Shown: positions 1 through 8,828 of the stretch, piece by piece | Layout: the number at the start of each line of letters is the position of its first letter | Position numbering within the stretch: the stretch's first letter is position 1 | NCBI GenBank assembly: GCA_025358485.1 | Contig: JANYJJ010000083.1 | Location: 1 to 39,817 of the forward strand | Length of the DNA stretch: 39,817 nucleotides | Reading direction: 5' to 3' | Source of the DNA: Burkholderiales bacterium | GTDB taxonomy: Bacteria; Pseudomonadota; Gammaproteobacteria; Burkholderiales; Burkholderiaceae_C | Translations under genes and position numbers: made by a program | Notes under the pieces: model-generated | What the model saw: the letters and a program-made list of their open reading frames with translations, nothing else | The model's database searches: none | What the model was told of the DNA's origin: nothing

Positions 1-91
1 CTACCTCAAGGACGTGCTCACCCGGCTGCCGACGCACATGAACAGCCGGATCGAGGAATTGCTGCCGCATCGCTGGCAGGCGAACAACTGA
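1..91 (+). CDS. IS66-family transposase (TnpC), C-terminal 29 residues only
   Basis: Reading from base 2, the frame gives YLKDVLTRLPTHMNSRIEEL, then LPHRW, and a TGA stop at 89-91. This YLxDVLTRLP...RIxELLPHRW ending is the typical C-terminus of IS66 transposases, the DDE enzymes that move these elements. The catalytic part and the tnpA/tnpB accessory genes are upstream of the window. About 46 bp separate the stop from the terminal inverted repeat, as expected. Whether the full gene is intact cannot be judged from this piece. Confidence 0.8.
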   Translation, partial: YLKDVLTRLPTHMNSRIEELLPHRWQANN

Positions 92-137
92 CCTGTACCA
101 ACGAGCGTTCGTCAAGGTGGGGTGGCTGGCCGCTTAC
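1..137 (+). mobile_element. Right end of an IS66-family insertion sequence (truncated by window edge)
   Basis: The window opens inside the last codons of an IS66-type transposase. The non-coding tail ends at CGCTTAC (131-137). Read inward this is GTAAGCGGCCAGCCACC, which matches the GTAAG-type terminal inverted repeat known for IS66 elements. Directly beyond 137 the reading frame of a decayed rfbC resumes, so 137 is the likely element boundary. The next eight bases (138-145) would be one copy of the 8-bp target duplication this family makes. The other copy and the left end lie outside the window, so the duplication is inferred. Confidence 0.75.
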
Positions 138-423
138 GAAGGAGTGGCTGGCTCTTGCCCAGGTCAACCGCCACGTCGAGCACGCCGCCGTTCGTCACGT
201 GCACGAGCTTGCCTTGGGAATGCAGTTGCAGCTGGTAGGGCAGGCCGCGCAGCACGTTGAGCGACGAGCGCGAATGGTTGTCCTGAACGAAGACGATCTC
301 CTGGCCCACGACTTCGTTAAACAGCTTCTGATTGAAGCTTTCCATGAAGAGGTCGCTCTCGTCGCCGAACACCTAGGGTTCGAGGATCAAGACGTCGGGC
401 ATCGCTATTTTGGTGATTTTTAT
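138..423 (-). pseudogene. Decayed rfbC (dTDP-4-dehydrorhamnose 3,5-epimerase) interrupted by IS66
   Basis: The minus frame reads KITKIAMPDVLILEP, an in-frame TAG at 373-375, then VFGDESDLFMESFNQ through to DVAVDL. This is clearly homologous to the first half of RfbC/RmlC and to the intact copy at 2954-3511. Several lesions are visible. The start codon position is ATA (421-423). A conserved Lys codon in EPK is now TAG. The catalytic His of the RGLHYQ motif is Pro (RGLPYQ). The C-terminal half is cut off by the IS66 end at 137. It cannot encode a working epimerase. Any leftover C-terminal half would lie beyond the IS, outside the window. Confidence 0.85.
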
Positions 424-485
424 TCACACGAATGGTCGGGCAAAAAAGCTGAAGAACGGTGCGACTGACCGACCCACAAACACCT

Positions 486-1526
486 TCAGCCGACAACATG
501 CCCGGCGTTGGCGACGTACCAGGCCATCGCCTTTGCCAGCCCTTCGCGAACACGATACGCTGGGGAGTAACCCAGTCTCTCGCGCACCTTGCCGATGTCG
601 GCCAGCGAATGCAGCACATCGCCCTCGCGGAAACCGCGCCGCTGCGGGCCGGCGTCGTGCAGGTGAACGAAGCGTTCGGCCAGGCTCGATCGCAGCAACT
701 CGTACAGCTTGTTCAGCGAAGTTCGATCACCGACGGCGATGTTGTAGATCTGGTTCGGCGCGTCGGCGTTGCTGGCCAGCGCCGCCAGCAGGTTCGCCTG
801 CACAGCGTTGTCGACGAAGCAGAAGTCGCGGCTGGTTTCGCCGTCGCCGTTGATGAAGACTGGCTCGTCGCGTAGCATCGAGGCGATCCACTTCGGAATG
901 ACGGCCGCATAGGCGCCGTCAGGATCCTGGCGCTGGCCGAAGACGTTGAAGTAGCGCAGGCCGATGAACTCGAATCCGTAGGTACGGGCGAAGACATCGG
1001 CGTACAGCTCGTTGACGAGTTTGGTGACTGCGTAGGGCGACAGTGGACGGCCGATGGTGTGCTCGACTTTGGGCAGGGCGGGGTGGTCACCGTAAGTGCT
1101 GCTGGAGGCTGCGAAGACGAAGCGTTTGACGCCGCTGTCACGCGCGGCCACCAGCATGTTTAAGAAGCCGGTGACGTTGGCGCTGTTGGTCAGAATGGGG
1201 TCGGCCACGGAGCGCGGCACGCTGCCTAGGGCGGCTTGGTGCAACACATACTCAACGCCCTCACAGGCACTGCGGCAGTCGTCTATTTCGCGAATGTCGC
1301 CTTTGATGAACTTGAAGCGCTGCCACTGTTCAGGCGCGACCAGGCTCTGCACTTCGTCCAAGTTGTGTTGGTGTCCAGTTGCAAAGTTGTCGAGTCCGAC
1401 GACGCGCTGATTGAGCTTGAGCAAGGTCTCAAGCAGGTTGGATCCGATGAAGCCGGCTGCACCCGTGACCAACCAGGTGTGAGGCTCTTGGGCTAAGCGT
1501 GTTTTGAGGTCGGCGTAGGCTGTCAT
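486..1526 (-). CDS. wbpP: UDP-N-acetylglucosamine 4-epimerase (WbpP/TviC type)
   Basis: A 346-residue extended SDR enzyme. It has the NAD-binding GAAGFIG at residues 22-28, an ASSSTYGD segment supplying the catalytic Ser/Thr, and the Tyr165-x3-Lys169 pair in SPYAVTK. Family hallmarks [12 protein letters not shown] and RYFNVFG match WbpP/TviC, which interconvert UDP-GlcNAc(A) and UDP-GalNAc(A) in the cytoplasm. The ATG at 1526 was preferred to a longer frame because the protein then begins close to the known WbpP N-terminus. It lies 40 bp downstream of tviB on the same strand, so the two probably supply UDP-GalNAcA for O-antigen or capsule. Direction of flux (epimerise first or oxidise first) cannot be told from sequence. 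Confidence 0.92.
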   Translation of the reverse strand: MTAYADLKTRLAQEPHTWLVTGAAGFIGSNLLETLLKLNQRVVGLDNFATGHQHNLDEVQSLVAPEQWQRFKFIKGDIREIDDCRSACEGVEYVLHQAALGSVPRSVADPILTNSANVTGFLNMLVAARDSGVKRFVFAASSSTYGDHPALPKVEHTIGRPLSPYAVTKLVNELYADVFARTYGFEFIGLRYFNVFGQRQDPDGAYAAVIPKWIASMLRDEPVFINGDGETSRDFCFVDNAVQANLLAALASNADAPNQIYNIAVGDRTSLNKLYELLRSSLAERFVHLHDAGPQRRGFREGDVLHSLADIGKVRERLGYSPAYRVREGLAKAMAWYVANAGHVVG

Positions 1527-1566
1527 CGCTGCTTTTTTGGTTGGTGGAACTGTTGAGACGGCGTGA

Positions 1567-2862
1567 TCAAAGACGCCAAACGCCCATTCCCGCATCGCTG
1601 AGGTCGGCGGCGTTGAAGGCCGATTTCACGTCCACAAACACGGCGCCCGGAACTGCGACGGCCTGGATTTGCGCGGCCGACATCGCTTTGTATTCTCGGT
1701 GCGAAACCGCAGCAACCACGGCATGGGCTTTGGGCAGTTCAGCCCAAGGCTTCAGTGTCACGCCGTACTCATGCAACGCATGGTCGGCGGCAGCAATCGG
1801 ATCATGCACGTGCACGTTCACGCCGTAGGTCTTCAGCTCGGTGATGACGTCGATGACTTTGCTGTTGCGCAGGTCTGAGCAGTCTTCTTTGAAGGTCAAG
1901 CCCAGCACGATCACGTCGGCACCTTTGACCGGCAAGCCCACCGCAATCATTTGCTTGACGGTTTGCTCGGCGATGTACTTGCCCATGCTGTCGTTGATGC
2001 GGCGGCCCGCCAAAATCACTTGCGGGTGGTGGCCCAGCATCTCCGCTTTGAAGGTCAGGTAGTACGGATCCACACCGATGCAGTGACCGCCCACCAAGCC
2101 CGGACGAAAAGGCAAGAAATTCCATTTGCTGCCAGCGGCTTCAAGCACTTCAACGGTGTCGATGCCGATCTTGTGGAAGATGATCGCCAGCTCATTCATC
2201 AGCGCGATGTTCAAGTCGCGCTGTGTGTTTTCAATGACCTTGGCGGCTTCGGCCACCTTGATGCTGCTGGCTGAATAGGTGCCCGCCGTGATGATGGACG
2301 CGTAGATGCGCTGAACGATTTCCAAAGTCTGCGGTGTGTCGCCCGACACCACTTTTTTGATCTTGGTCAGCGTACGTTCCTTGTCGCCGGGGTTGATGCG
2401 TTCGGGGCTGTAGCCGACGAAAAAATCGGTCTTCCACTTCAAGCCTGACAGGCGCTCAATGATGGGGATGCACACCTCTTCTGTCGCCCCGGGATAGACC
2501 GTAGATTCGTACACCACGATGGCACCGCGCTTGATGTGGTGGCCAACGCTTTCTGAGCTTTTGATGAGCGGCGTGAAGTCGGGGCGGTGCGCGTCATCCA
2601 CAGGTGTGGGCACAGCCACGATGATGAAGTCGGCCTCGGCGATGATGGCCGGGTCGGTGGAGCAGGTCAGTTGTGTGGCCGCGCGCAGGTCGCCGCTCGA
2701 CAGCTCGCCGGTGGGGTCGATGAAATTCTTGTAAGCGGCGACTTTGTCGGCCGCCATGTCCAGCCCCAGGGTGCGAAATTTCTTGCCGAACTCGACGGCC
2801 AAGGGCAACCCAACATAGCCCAGTCCGATGACAGCAATCGTGGGGGACGTGAAATCAAGCAT
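1567..2862 (-). CDS. tviB: UDP-N-acetylhexosamine 6-dehydrogenase (TviB/WbpO type)
   Basis: A 431-residue UDP-glucose/GDP-mannose dehydrogenase-family protein. The N-terminal Rossmann motif GLGYVG is at residues 13-18, and the catalytic Cys261 lies in [14 protein letters not shown]-terminal UDP-binding domain contains [16 protein letters not shown]. Such enzymes carry out two successive NAD-dependent oxidations of the C6 hydroxyl, giving UDP-GlcNAcA or UDP-GalNAcA. The full sequence resembles TviB of the Vi-antigen pathway and WbpO of Pseudomonas O6; substrate choice between GlcNAc and GalNAc is not decided by the motifs. Pairing with the adjacent WbpP/TviC epimerase supports a UDP-GalNAcA product. 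Likely co-transcribed with upstream rfbC, 91 bp away. Confidence 0.92.
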   Translation of the reverse strand: MLDFTSPTIAVIGLGYVGLPLAVEFGKKFRTLGLDMAADKVAAYKNFIDPTGELSSGDLRAATQLTCSTDPAIIAEADFIIVAVPTPVDDAHRPDFTPLIKSSESVGHHIKRGAIVVYESTVYPGATEEVCIPIIERLSGLKWKTDFFVGYSPERINPGDKERTLTKIKKVVSGDTPQTLEIVQRIYASIITAGTYSASSIKVAEAAKVIENTQRDLNIALMNELAIIFHKIGIDTVEVLEAAGSKWNFLPFRPGLVGGHCIGVDPYYLTFKAEMLGHHPQVILAGRRINDSMGKYIAEQTVKQMIAVGLPVKGADVIVLGLTFKEDCSDLRNSKVIDVITELKTYGVNVHVHDPIAAADHALHEYGVTLKPWAELPKAHAVVAAVSHREYKAMSAAQIQAVAVPGAVFVDVKSAFNAADLSDAGMGVWRL

Positions 2863-2953
2863 GTGCGCAGTCTCGCTAAGTGGTCAGGTGAAAATTTTGG
2901 GGAGGCGGGCGCTGTCGCGGCGCTGCCCGGTGAGGAAACGCGATGAAGTGCCG

Positions 2954-3511
2954 TCAGTCGGCCTTGAAGACCCGAGCCTGCGCCAAAGTTGGGGCGGCCA
3001 CATCTTTGGCGGCCAGCTGCATGGGCGTGCCCACATCAGGCCAAGCGATGTCCAAAGCAGGGTCTGACCAGAGCACGCAGCCTTCCGATTGCGGCGCGTA
3101 AAAGTTGGTGGTTTTGTACAAAAAGTCAGCGCTGGGGCTGGTGACCAAAAAGCCATGCGCCATTCCCGGTGGCAGCCACAACTGGCGGTGGTTGTCCCCG
3201 GTCAACTCTACGCCCAGCCATCGACCGAAAGTGGCGCTGCCGGGGCGGATGTCGACAGCCACATCGAAAACGCTGCCTTGGGTCACGCGAACCAGCTTGC
3301 CTTGGGTGTGCGGAGGCACTTGGTAATGCAATCCGCGCAAAACACCTTTGGCAGAACGCGAATGGTTGTCTTGTACGAAGACGACGTTGTCGCCCACCGC
3401 GTCATTGAAGACTTGTTGGTTGAAGCTCTCCACAAAAAAGCCGCGTGTGTCTCCGAACACCTTCGGTTCGAGGATCAGCACGCCTTCGATGGCAGTGAGG
3501 ATGACTTTCAT
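2954..3511 (-). CDS. rfbC: dTDP-4-dehydrorhamnose 3,5-epimerase
   Basis: A 185-residue RmlC-family cupin, full length for the family. It keeps the family start MKV followed by LILEPKVFGDTRGFF, the catalytic His62 in RGLHYQ, and the distal FLYKTTNFYAP and DPALDIAWP segments. It converts dTDP-4-keto-6-deoxyglucose to dTDP-4-keto-L-rhamnose, the third step to dTDP-L-rhamnose. The partner genes rfbA, rfbB and rfbD are not in this window. It is the first gene of the minus-strand operon rfbC-tviB-wbpP, and the decayed second copy at 138-423 sits at the other end of that operon. Confidence 0.93.
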   Translation of the reverse strand: MKVILTAIEGVLILEPKVFGDTRGFFVESFNQQVFNDAVGDNVVFVQDNHSRSAKGVLRGLHYQVPPHTQGKLVRVTQGSVFDVAVDIRPGSATFGRWLGVELTGDNHRQLWLPPGMAHGFLVTSPSADFLYKTTNFYAPQSEGCVLWSDPALDIAWPDVGTPMQLAAKDVAAPTLAQARVFKAD

Positions 3512-3632
3512 GTCGGCGTCTTGGTTTGAGTGAGAGGCAGGTCAATTCCAGATATCGACCGTAGCGCGCGCATTCTAAAGAGGCTCCTATCGGGTCGCAG
3601 GCACTTCAGCACAGACCGGCGATAATCGAGGG

Positions 3633-5270
3633 ATGACCGAAATCACGCTACCTGCTGACGCCGCTGCGCACGCTGAGACCGCTGCCGACACCGCTACCGA
3701 CACCGCTACCGACACCGCTGCCGACACCGCTGCCAACGCAGTGGCCGCAAACACCGAGCCGCTCCTTTCACTCGAATTTGCCAGCGTCGGCTTGGCCGAA
3801 AGCTTGCAAGCCGCTGTTGCCGCGCAGGGCTACACCCTGATGACCCCTATTCAGGCGAAGGCGATCCCCATCGTTTTGGCTGGGCGCGACGTGATGGGTG
3901 CGGCACAAACCGGCACCGGCAAAACGGCAGCCTTCTCGCTGCCTTTGTTGCACAAAATGCTGCGCCACGAAAATGCCAGCATGTCGCCTGCCCGCCACCC
4001 TGTGCGCGCGCTGGTGATTGCCCCCACGCGTGAGTTGGCCGACCAGGTGGCCGCCAATATCAAAGCCTATGCGGCCCAGACCAAACTGCGCGTGGCTGTG
4101 GTTTATGGCGGCATCGACATGAAGCCGCAGACCTTGGAATTGAAGGCCGGCGTTGAAGTTTTGGTCGCCACGCCAGGGCGCTTGCTCGATCACATCGAGG
4201 CGAAAAACTGCAACCTGAGCCAAGTTGAGTATGTGGTGCTCGACGAAGCCGACCGCATGTTGGACATCGGCTTTTTGCCTGACCTGCAGCGCATCCTCAG
4301 CTACCTGCCTAAAACGCGCCAAACTTTATTGTTCTCGGCCACGTTTTCGCCAGAAATCAAACGTTTGGCCGAGAGTTATTTGCAGGATCCCTTGTTGGTT
4401 GAAGTGGCGCGTCCCAACGCCACTGCCAGCACGGTGGAGCAGCGCTTCTACAGCGTTGGCACAGACGATAAACGCGCGGCAGTGCTGAAGATTTTGAAAG
4501 ACCGTGGAATCACGCAAGCCCTGATTTTTGTGAACTCTAAGTTGGGCTGCGCGCGCTTGGCGCGTTCGTTTGAGCGCGACGGTTTGCGCACCACGGCCCT
4601 GCATGGCGACAAGTCGCAAGACGAGCGTTTGAAGGCGCTGGATGCATTCAAAAAAGGCGACGTTGACGTGATGGTGGCCACCGACGTGGCGGCACGCGGT
4701 TTGGACATTGCCGACTTGCCAGCGGTTTTCAACTTCGATGTGCCCTTCAATGCCGAGGATTACGTTCACCGCATCGGCCGCACCGGTCGCGCGGGTGCGT
4801 CGGGCTTGGCGGTCACGCTGGTCACGCGCGACGACACCCGGTTGGTGAGCGACATCGAAAAGCTCATCAAGAAGAAGATCGACCTCGACCCCTTGGAGTT
4901 GGAAGACGCCGCTCCCCGCAGAGAAGCTCGACCCGAGCGCTCGCCACGTGCGGAAGAGGACGATGTGCGCGAGTCTTCGAGAGAAAGCCGCTCGTCGCTG
5001 TCCAATTCAGCGCCGACTTACACACCGCGTCCTCGGTCGTTTGGCCCCAAGCCGTCGAGCGATCCTTTCTTCGACAAACCTTACGAAGCCAGCGCGACTG
5101 CCGAGCCAAGTTGGGACAGCAAAACGCCAGCGTCAGCGATTGCGACTCGCGGCATGTCGCCCAACATCAAGCCCAAGCGCAAGGTGGCTGCGTTGTTCGG
5201 TGCGAAGGCGGTTGCGCCAGCCGATATGGTTGAAAGCGCCCCAGCGATGGTCGCCAGCGCTGACGCCTGA
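3633..5270 (+). CDS. rhlE: DEAD-box ATP-dependent RNA helicase, RhlE type
   Basis: 545 residues with all helicase motifs: Q motif (F-x-VGL ... TPIQAKAIP), Walker A AQTGTGKT (91-98), PTRELA, TPGR, DEAD (204-207), SAT, ATDVAARGLDI and HRIGRTGRAG. The C-terminal tail of about 120 residues is Arg/Ser/Pro-rich and probably disordered, as in many RhlE proteins that act on rRNA assembly or mRNA turnover. Unusual is the N-terminus, an Ala/Asp/Thr-rich stretch built from five 12-bp repeats before the Q motif. The ATG at 3633 follows GAGGG with no spacer; a later start would delete the repeats. The gene diverges from rfbC across 121 bp. RhlE versus other DEAD-box paralogues is assigned by overall pattern. 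Confidence 0.9.
   Translation: MTEITLPADAAAHAETAADTATDTATDTAADTAANAVAANTEPLLSLEFASVGLAESLQAAVAAQGYTLMTPIQAKAIPIVLAGRDVMGAAQTGTGKTAAFSLPLLHKMLRHENASMSPARHPVRALVIAPTRELADQVAANIKAYAAQTKLRVAVVYGGIDMKPQTLELKAGVEVLVATPGRLLDHIEAKNCNLSQVEYVVLDEADRMLDIGFLPDLQRILSYLPKTRQTLLFSATFSPEIKRLAESYLQDPLLVEVARPNATASTVEQRFYSVGTDDKRAAVLKILKDRGITQALIFVNSKLGCARLARSFERDGLRTTALHGDKSQDERLKALDAFKKGDVDVMVATDVAARGLDIADLPAVFNFDVPFNAEDYVHRIGRTGRAGASGLAVTLVTRDDTRLVSDIEKLIKKKIDLDPLELEDAAPRREARPERSPRAEEDDVRESSRESRSSLSNSAPTYTPRPRSFGPKPSSDPFFDKPYEASATAEPSWDSKTPASAIATRGMSPNIKPKRKVAALFGAKAVAPADMVESAPAMVASADA
3675..3734 (+). repeat. Five 12-bp tandem repeats in the rhlE N-terminus
   Basis: Units GAGACCGCTGCC, GACACCGCTACC (twice) and GACACCGCTGCC (twice) follow one another in frame, encoding ETAA, DTAT, DTAT, DTAA and DTAA. 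The unit length is a multiple of three, so copy-number change would keep the frame. The region precedes the helicase core and is likely disordered. Confidence 0.9.
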
Positions 5271-5294
5271 CGGTCGCGGCTCAGCTGGACTCAG

Positions 5295-6098
5295 TTAAAC
5301 GCCCAGGAAGGCAAACACCGCAGGCACGTCGTTAGGCAAGGTGAGAGCGCGTTGCTTCCATGCTGTCACGCTGTCGCTCCGCGTCCAACCTCCTTGCAGG
5401 GTTAAACCGCAGCTCACGCTGACGCGGCAGTTGGCGCTCAAGCTGGCCAACATCGCGGCCAGCAAGGCTTGGTTGCGGTAGGGCGTTTCGATGATCAATT
5501 GGGTTTGCTGATGTCGCCGCGACGTGGCTTCCAGGTCACGCAGTCTCAAATTTCTTTGCGCGGCGTCGACGGGCAAGTAGCCGACGAACGCAAAACTTTG
5601 GCCGTTCAAACCGCTGGCCGAAAGGGCCATCAGCAGCGAACTCGGCCCCGACAAAGGCATGATCGTCACGCCCAATCGGTGTGCGGCCTGCACCAACAAA
5701 GCGCCGGGGTCGGCCACGGCGGGCAATCCGGCTTCTGAAATCAAACCCATGTCCGCACCTTGCAGGGCAGGGGCCAAGAGGGCGTCGAGCGGTGGAGCCA
5801 CTGTGGCTTTCGATCCCTTTTGCGGACGCGGCAATTCCACGATGCTCAGCGCTTGCAGGGCCTGACTGAGGGGCACGACGGCGTCTACCCGCTTTAAAAA
5901 AGCACGCGTGGTCTTTGCGTTTTCTGCCACCCAATAAGTGAGCTTCGAAGCGATTTGTATGACCTGAAGCGGCAGCACGGTTTGAAGATCGGCAGGCGCT
6001 GCGTCTGTGCTCACGCCGAAGTCCAAAGTGTTGGGAACCAGGTAAAGCTTGCCCAGCGGCCGTCCCAGCGGACTGCCAAGCGCCGGATGTTCTGTCAT
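5295..6098 (-). CDS. RsmI-like tetrapyrrole-methylase-fold SAM-dependent methyltransferase
   Basis: 267 residues. The N-terminus LGKLYLVPNTL and the central GLISEAGLPAVADPG and PLSGPSSLLMALSASG segments match the RsmI (YraL) branch of the tetrapyrrole methylase superfamily, where such motifs bind S-adenosylmethionine. Canonical RsmI makes the 2'-O-methyl of C1402 in 16S rRNA. This copy deviates from the usual RsmI start (IGNLGD-like) and is linked to yceF, so it is more likely the paralogue often found beside maf in Betaproteobacteria; its substrate is not known to me. Its ATG overlaps the stop of yceF (ATGA), indicating translational coupling. It converges on rhlE with only 24 bp between stops. 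Confidence 0.8.
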   Translation of the reverse strand: MTEHPALGSPLGRPLGKLYLVPNTLDFGVSTDAAPADLQTVLPLQVIQIASKLTYWVAENAKTTRAFLKRVDAVVPLSQALQALSIVELPRPQKGSKATVAPPLDALLAPALQGADMGLISEAGLPAVADPGALLVQAAHRLGVTIMPLSGPSSLLMALSASGLNGQSFAFVGYLPVDAAQRNLRLRDLEATSRRHQQTQLIIETPYRNQALLAAMLASLSANCRVSVSCGLTLQGGWTRSDSVTAWKQRALTLPNDVPAVFAFLGV

Positions 6099-6688
6099 GG
6101 CAGTAAAGGGTTGATGCCTGCGCGCCGCAGCAAAGCGCAGGTTTGAATCATGGGCAGGCCCACCAGTGCGGTGGGGTCGTTGGAGTCGATGGCGTCGAGC
6201 AGTGCGATGCCCAGCGCCTCTGATTTGGCGCTGCCCGCGCAGTCATAGGGTTGTTCAAGCTGCAAATAACGCTCGATCTCAACGTCGCTCAACTGACGAA
6301 ACCTGACGGTCACCGGCACCAAGGCTGACCCTGAAAAATCAGCGCTGATGTGCACCACGGCCACCGCCGTTTGAAACACGACAGTCTGGCCGCTCATGCG
6401 CCGCAGTTGCGCGACGGCGGCTTCATGCTTGCCCGGCTTGCCGATGGGTTCGCCGTTCAAATCAGCCACTTGATCAGATCCGATGACCACCGCATGCGGG
6501 TGGCGTCGCGCCACTTCAACCGCTTTGGCCTTGGCCAAGCGCAAAGCCAAAACAGCGGGTGACTCGCCTGGCTGTGGTGTCTCGTCCACGTTCGGTGCCA
6601 CCACCTTAAACGCAAGCTGCAGGCGGCTCAGCAACTCGCTGCGGTAACGCGAAGTCGAACCCAAGATCAATGGAAGTGGCGTTTGCAT
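6095..6688 (-). CDS. yceF: Maf-like nucleoside triphosphate pyrophosphatase (YceF, m7GTP type)
   Basis: 197 residues from the ATG at 6688. It begins LPLILGSTSRYRSELLSRL, the Maf signature, followed by VDET and by SDQVADLNGEPIGKPG, which carries the catalytic Asp and the sub-family pattern of YceF. Known YceF enzymes hydrolyse 7-methyl-GTP and related modified nucleotides to the monophosphate, removing them from the pool. The long in-frame upstream extension was rejected because it runs into yceD on the other strand and lacks family similarity. It diverges from yceD with 59 bp between the starts, so both promoters must lie there. Next to yceD-rpmF-plsX, its usual place in proteobacteria. Confidence 0.88.
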   Translation of the reverse strand: MQTPLPLILGSTSRYRSELLSRLQLAFKVVAPNVDETPQPGESPAVLALRLAKAKAVEVARRHPHAVVIGSDQVADLNGEPIGKPGKHEAAVAQLRRMSGQTVVFQTAVAVVHISADFSGSALVPVTVRFRQLSDVEIERYLQLEQPYDCAGSAKSEALGIALLDAIDSNDPTALVGLPMIQTCALLRRAGINPLLP

Positions 6689-6747
6689 GACGCCGATTGT
6701 CCCATCGCGCATCACTGAGGCGCGAGCCGCCGAATACACTCGGCCGC

Positions 6748-7308
6748 ATGAGTTCTTGCGTTTTTGATCCCTTGCAATTGACCGTCGAAAACTTTGCCAA
6801 ACAGGGCCAAGTGTTGGAAGGGCTGTGGCCCTTGGCGTCGTTGACGCGCTTGCAAGAAAGTACGCATGCACAGCCCAACGCCGATGTTCACGCCGACGTG
6901 GCGTGGCACCTGCGTGGCGAAAGCCGAGCCGGGCGTTCTGGCCCGCCCGAGATTTGGCTGCATTTGCAGTCCAATGCCGACGTTGCTTTGACCTGCCAAC
7001 GCTGCTTGCAGTCAGTGACGCAGCACGTCAGCGCTGAGCGCAGCTTTCGATTCGTTCACGGCGAAGCCGCGGCCGCAGAGCTGGACGCCCAGAGCGAGGA
7101 CGACGTGTTGGCGCTGAGCCGTTTTTTGGACGCGCGCGAATTGACCGAAGACGAACTGCTTTTGTCGCTGCCCTTGGTGCCGCGCCACGATGTGTGCCCT
7201 CAACCTCTGGTCGCGCCCGATGCGGCTGTTGAGGGCGACGACGGCGCGCAGCAGGAGCATCCTTTTGCCGCGCTGGCCCAACTCAAGCGGGATAAGTTGC
7301 TCAGCTGA
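6748..7308 (+). CDS. yceD: YceD/DUF177 family protein
   Basis: 186 residues from the ATG at 6748. The CQRCLQ motif near the middle is the hallmark CxxCL of DUF177, and the acidic ARELTEDELLLSLPLVPRHD segment is the conserved second half. The family is tied to rpmF in most bacteria and has been linked to 23S rRNA accumulation in plants and Escherichia coli; its biochemical activity is not established. The C-terminus FAALAQLKRDKL is also conserved. An in-frame start 51 bp upstream would extend into the yceF promoter region and adds no family-like residues, so it was not used. 144 bp separate it from rpmF. Confidence 0.9.
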   Translation: MSSCVFDPLQLTVENFAKQGQVLEGLWPLASLTRLQESTHAQPNADVHADVAWHLRGESRAGRSGPPEIWLHLQSNADVALTCQRCLQSVTQHVSAERSFRFVHGEAAAAELDAQSEDDVLALSRFLDARELTEDELLLSLPLVPRHDVCPQPLVAPDAAVEGDDGAQQEHPFAALAQLKRDKLLS

Positions 7309-7452
7309 CTGTGTCGAGCTGGGTCAAAAGTGACGCGTGGGTGGTGCTAAACTAGCGGGCTTGCTTGCACGCGTCTTCTTGACCAATGCACAGCGCTATT
7401 CCACCCTGGTTTGCTCGTCATCTGAAGCAGCGCGGGGTCACCGGAGAAATTC

Positions 7453-7635
7453 ATGGCCGTTCAACAAAACAAAAAATCGCCTTCCAAGCGCGGCATGCAC
7501 CGCGCCCACTACGCGCTGTCCAACCCTGGCACCGCGATTGAGCAAACTTCAGGCGAAGTTCATTTGCGTCACCACATCAGCCCCAACGGTTTTTACCGCG
7601 GTCGCAAGGTGTTGAAAACCAAAGCCGACGCCTGA
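7453..7635 (+). CDS. rpmF: 50S ribosomal protein L32
   Basis: 60 residues beginning [19 protein letters not shown], the standard bacterial L32 start, and continuing with the [20 protein letters not shown] end seen in Betaproteobacteria. It is a structural protein of the large ribosomal subunit. This version has no Cys pair, so it is the zinc-independent form. A good ribosome binding site (GGAGAA) sits about six bases before ATG. Between yceD and plsX, its classical location, so it probably shares transcription with the fatty-acid genes. Confidence 0.97.
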   Translation: MAVQQNKKSPSKRGMHRAHYALSNPGTAIEQTSGEVHLRHHISPNGFYRGRKVLKTKADA

Positions 7636-7688
7636 TAGCTGCGTTTCGGTCACGCTGACTGCGACTTGTTGAGCTACCGGGCGCGGGC

Positions 7689-8828
7689 ATGAAAGTTTTG
7701 TCTGCGACGGCTTCCAAGCCAACAGCTGTCACCGTGGCGGTCGATTGCATGGGTGGTGACCACGGTCCCTCAGTGACCTTGCCCGCGTGCAAAGCGTTTC
7801 TTGCGGCCCACCCGCAAGCTCAACTGATACTGGTAGGCAGCGCAGATGCGCTGGCGGTTTGTGTGGATTGGCAGCGCGTTCGCGTCGTCACTGCCAGTGA
7901 AGTCGTTGAAATGGACGACTCCATCGAGGTCGCGCTTCGACGCAAAAAAGACTCGTCGATGCGGATTGCCATCAACCAAGTCAAAGCCGACGCCAGGGGC
8001 GTGAGTGCCGCCCAGGCTTGCGTTTCTGCGGGCAACACCGGCGCGTTGATGGCGGTGTCGCGTTACGTATTGAAAACACTGGAAGGCATCGACCGCCCGG
8101 CTATTGCGGCCGTCATGCCCAGCGAACGACCCGGCGGTACCACCGTCCTTGACCTGGGTGCCAACATCGATTGCACCGCCGAGCACTTGTTGCAATTTGC
8201 GGTGATGGGAACAGCCTTGGTCGCCGCCGTCGAAGGTTTGGAAAACCCCAGTGTGGGTTTGCTGAACATTGGCGAAGAAGCGATCAAAGGCAGCGAAGTC
8301 ATCAAGCAAGCCGGTGAGCTGCTGCGCCAAGCGTCGAGCGACGGGCACATCAACTTTTACGGCAATGTCGAAGGCAACGACATTTTCAAAGCCACCACCG
8401 ACATCGTCGTGTGCGATGGGTTCGTTGGGAATGTGGCGTTGAAAACTGCCGAAGGCTTGGCCTCGATGTTGTCTAAGTTCATCAAGCAAGAATTCACACG
8501 CAACGTGTTCACCAAAATGGCCGCTGTGGTGGCCATGCCGGTGCTCAACCATTTCAAAGCGCGCGTAGATCATCGGCGATACAACGGTGCCGCATTGCTG
8601 GGACTGCGCGGCCTGGTGTTCAAGAGCCACGGTTCGGCCGATGCGTTTGCCTTTGAGCAAGCTTTGAACCGTGCGTTTGATGCCGCTCGCAACGGGCTGC
8701 TAGAGCGCGTGCACGACCGCATTCTCGAGACGCTTCAGGCCATGCCCACGTCGCCCAATGAGAAACAGGACGACAGTGCGGAGTCATCCAAAGTGGTGTC
8801 CTTGCTGGGCATCGCACGAACCGCATGA
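7689..8828 (+). CDS. plsX: Phosphate acyltransferase PlsX
   Basis: 379 residues. The protein starts its domain with [14 protein letters not shown], the PlsX signature, followed by [38 protein letters not shown] and the [15 protein letters not shown] loop. PlsX is a peripheral membrane enzyme that turns acyl-ACP plus phosphate into acyl-phosphate for PlsY, the first step of phospholipid synthesis. It heads the run plsX-fabH-fabD-fabG-acpP-fabF. The ATG of fabH overlaps its TGA by four bases (ATGA), so the two are probably translated together. Length is slightly above the usual 340-350 because of a longer C-terminal tail. Confidence 0.96.
   Translation: MKVLSATASKPTAVTVAVDCMGGDHGPSVTLPACKAFLAAHPQAQLILVGSADALAVCVDWQRVRVVTASEVVEMDDSIEVALRRKKDSSMRIAINQVKADARGVSAAQACVSAGNTGALMAVSRYVLKTLEGIDRPAIAAVMPSERPGGTTVLDLGANIDCTAEHLLQFAVMGTALVAAVEGLENPSVGLLNIGEEAIKGSEVIKQAGELLRQASSDGHINFYGNVEGNDIFKATTDIVVCDGFVGNVALKTAEGLASMLSKFIKQEFTRNVFTKMAAVVAMPVLNHFKARVDHRRYNGAALLGLRGLVFKSHGSADAFAFEQALNRAFDAARNGLLERVHDRILETLQAMPTSPNEKQDDSAESSKVVSLLGIARTA

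Noticed and set aside
3621-3633. Leaderless promoter of rhlE (GATAAT seven bases before ATG)
   Set aside because: No -35 element at any usual spacing, so the -10 match may be chance.
7770-8660. Long minus-strand open frame opposite plsX
   Set aside because: Antisense shadow with low-complexity composition and no recognisable motif; plsX has complete family motifs.
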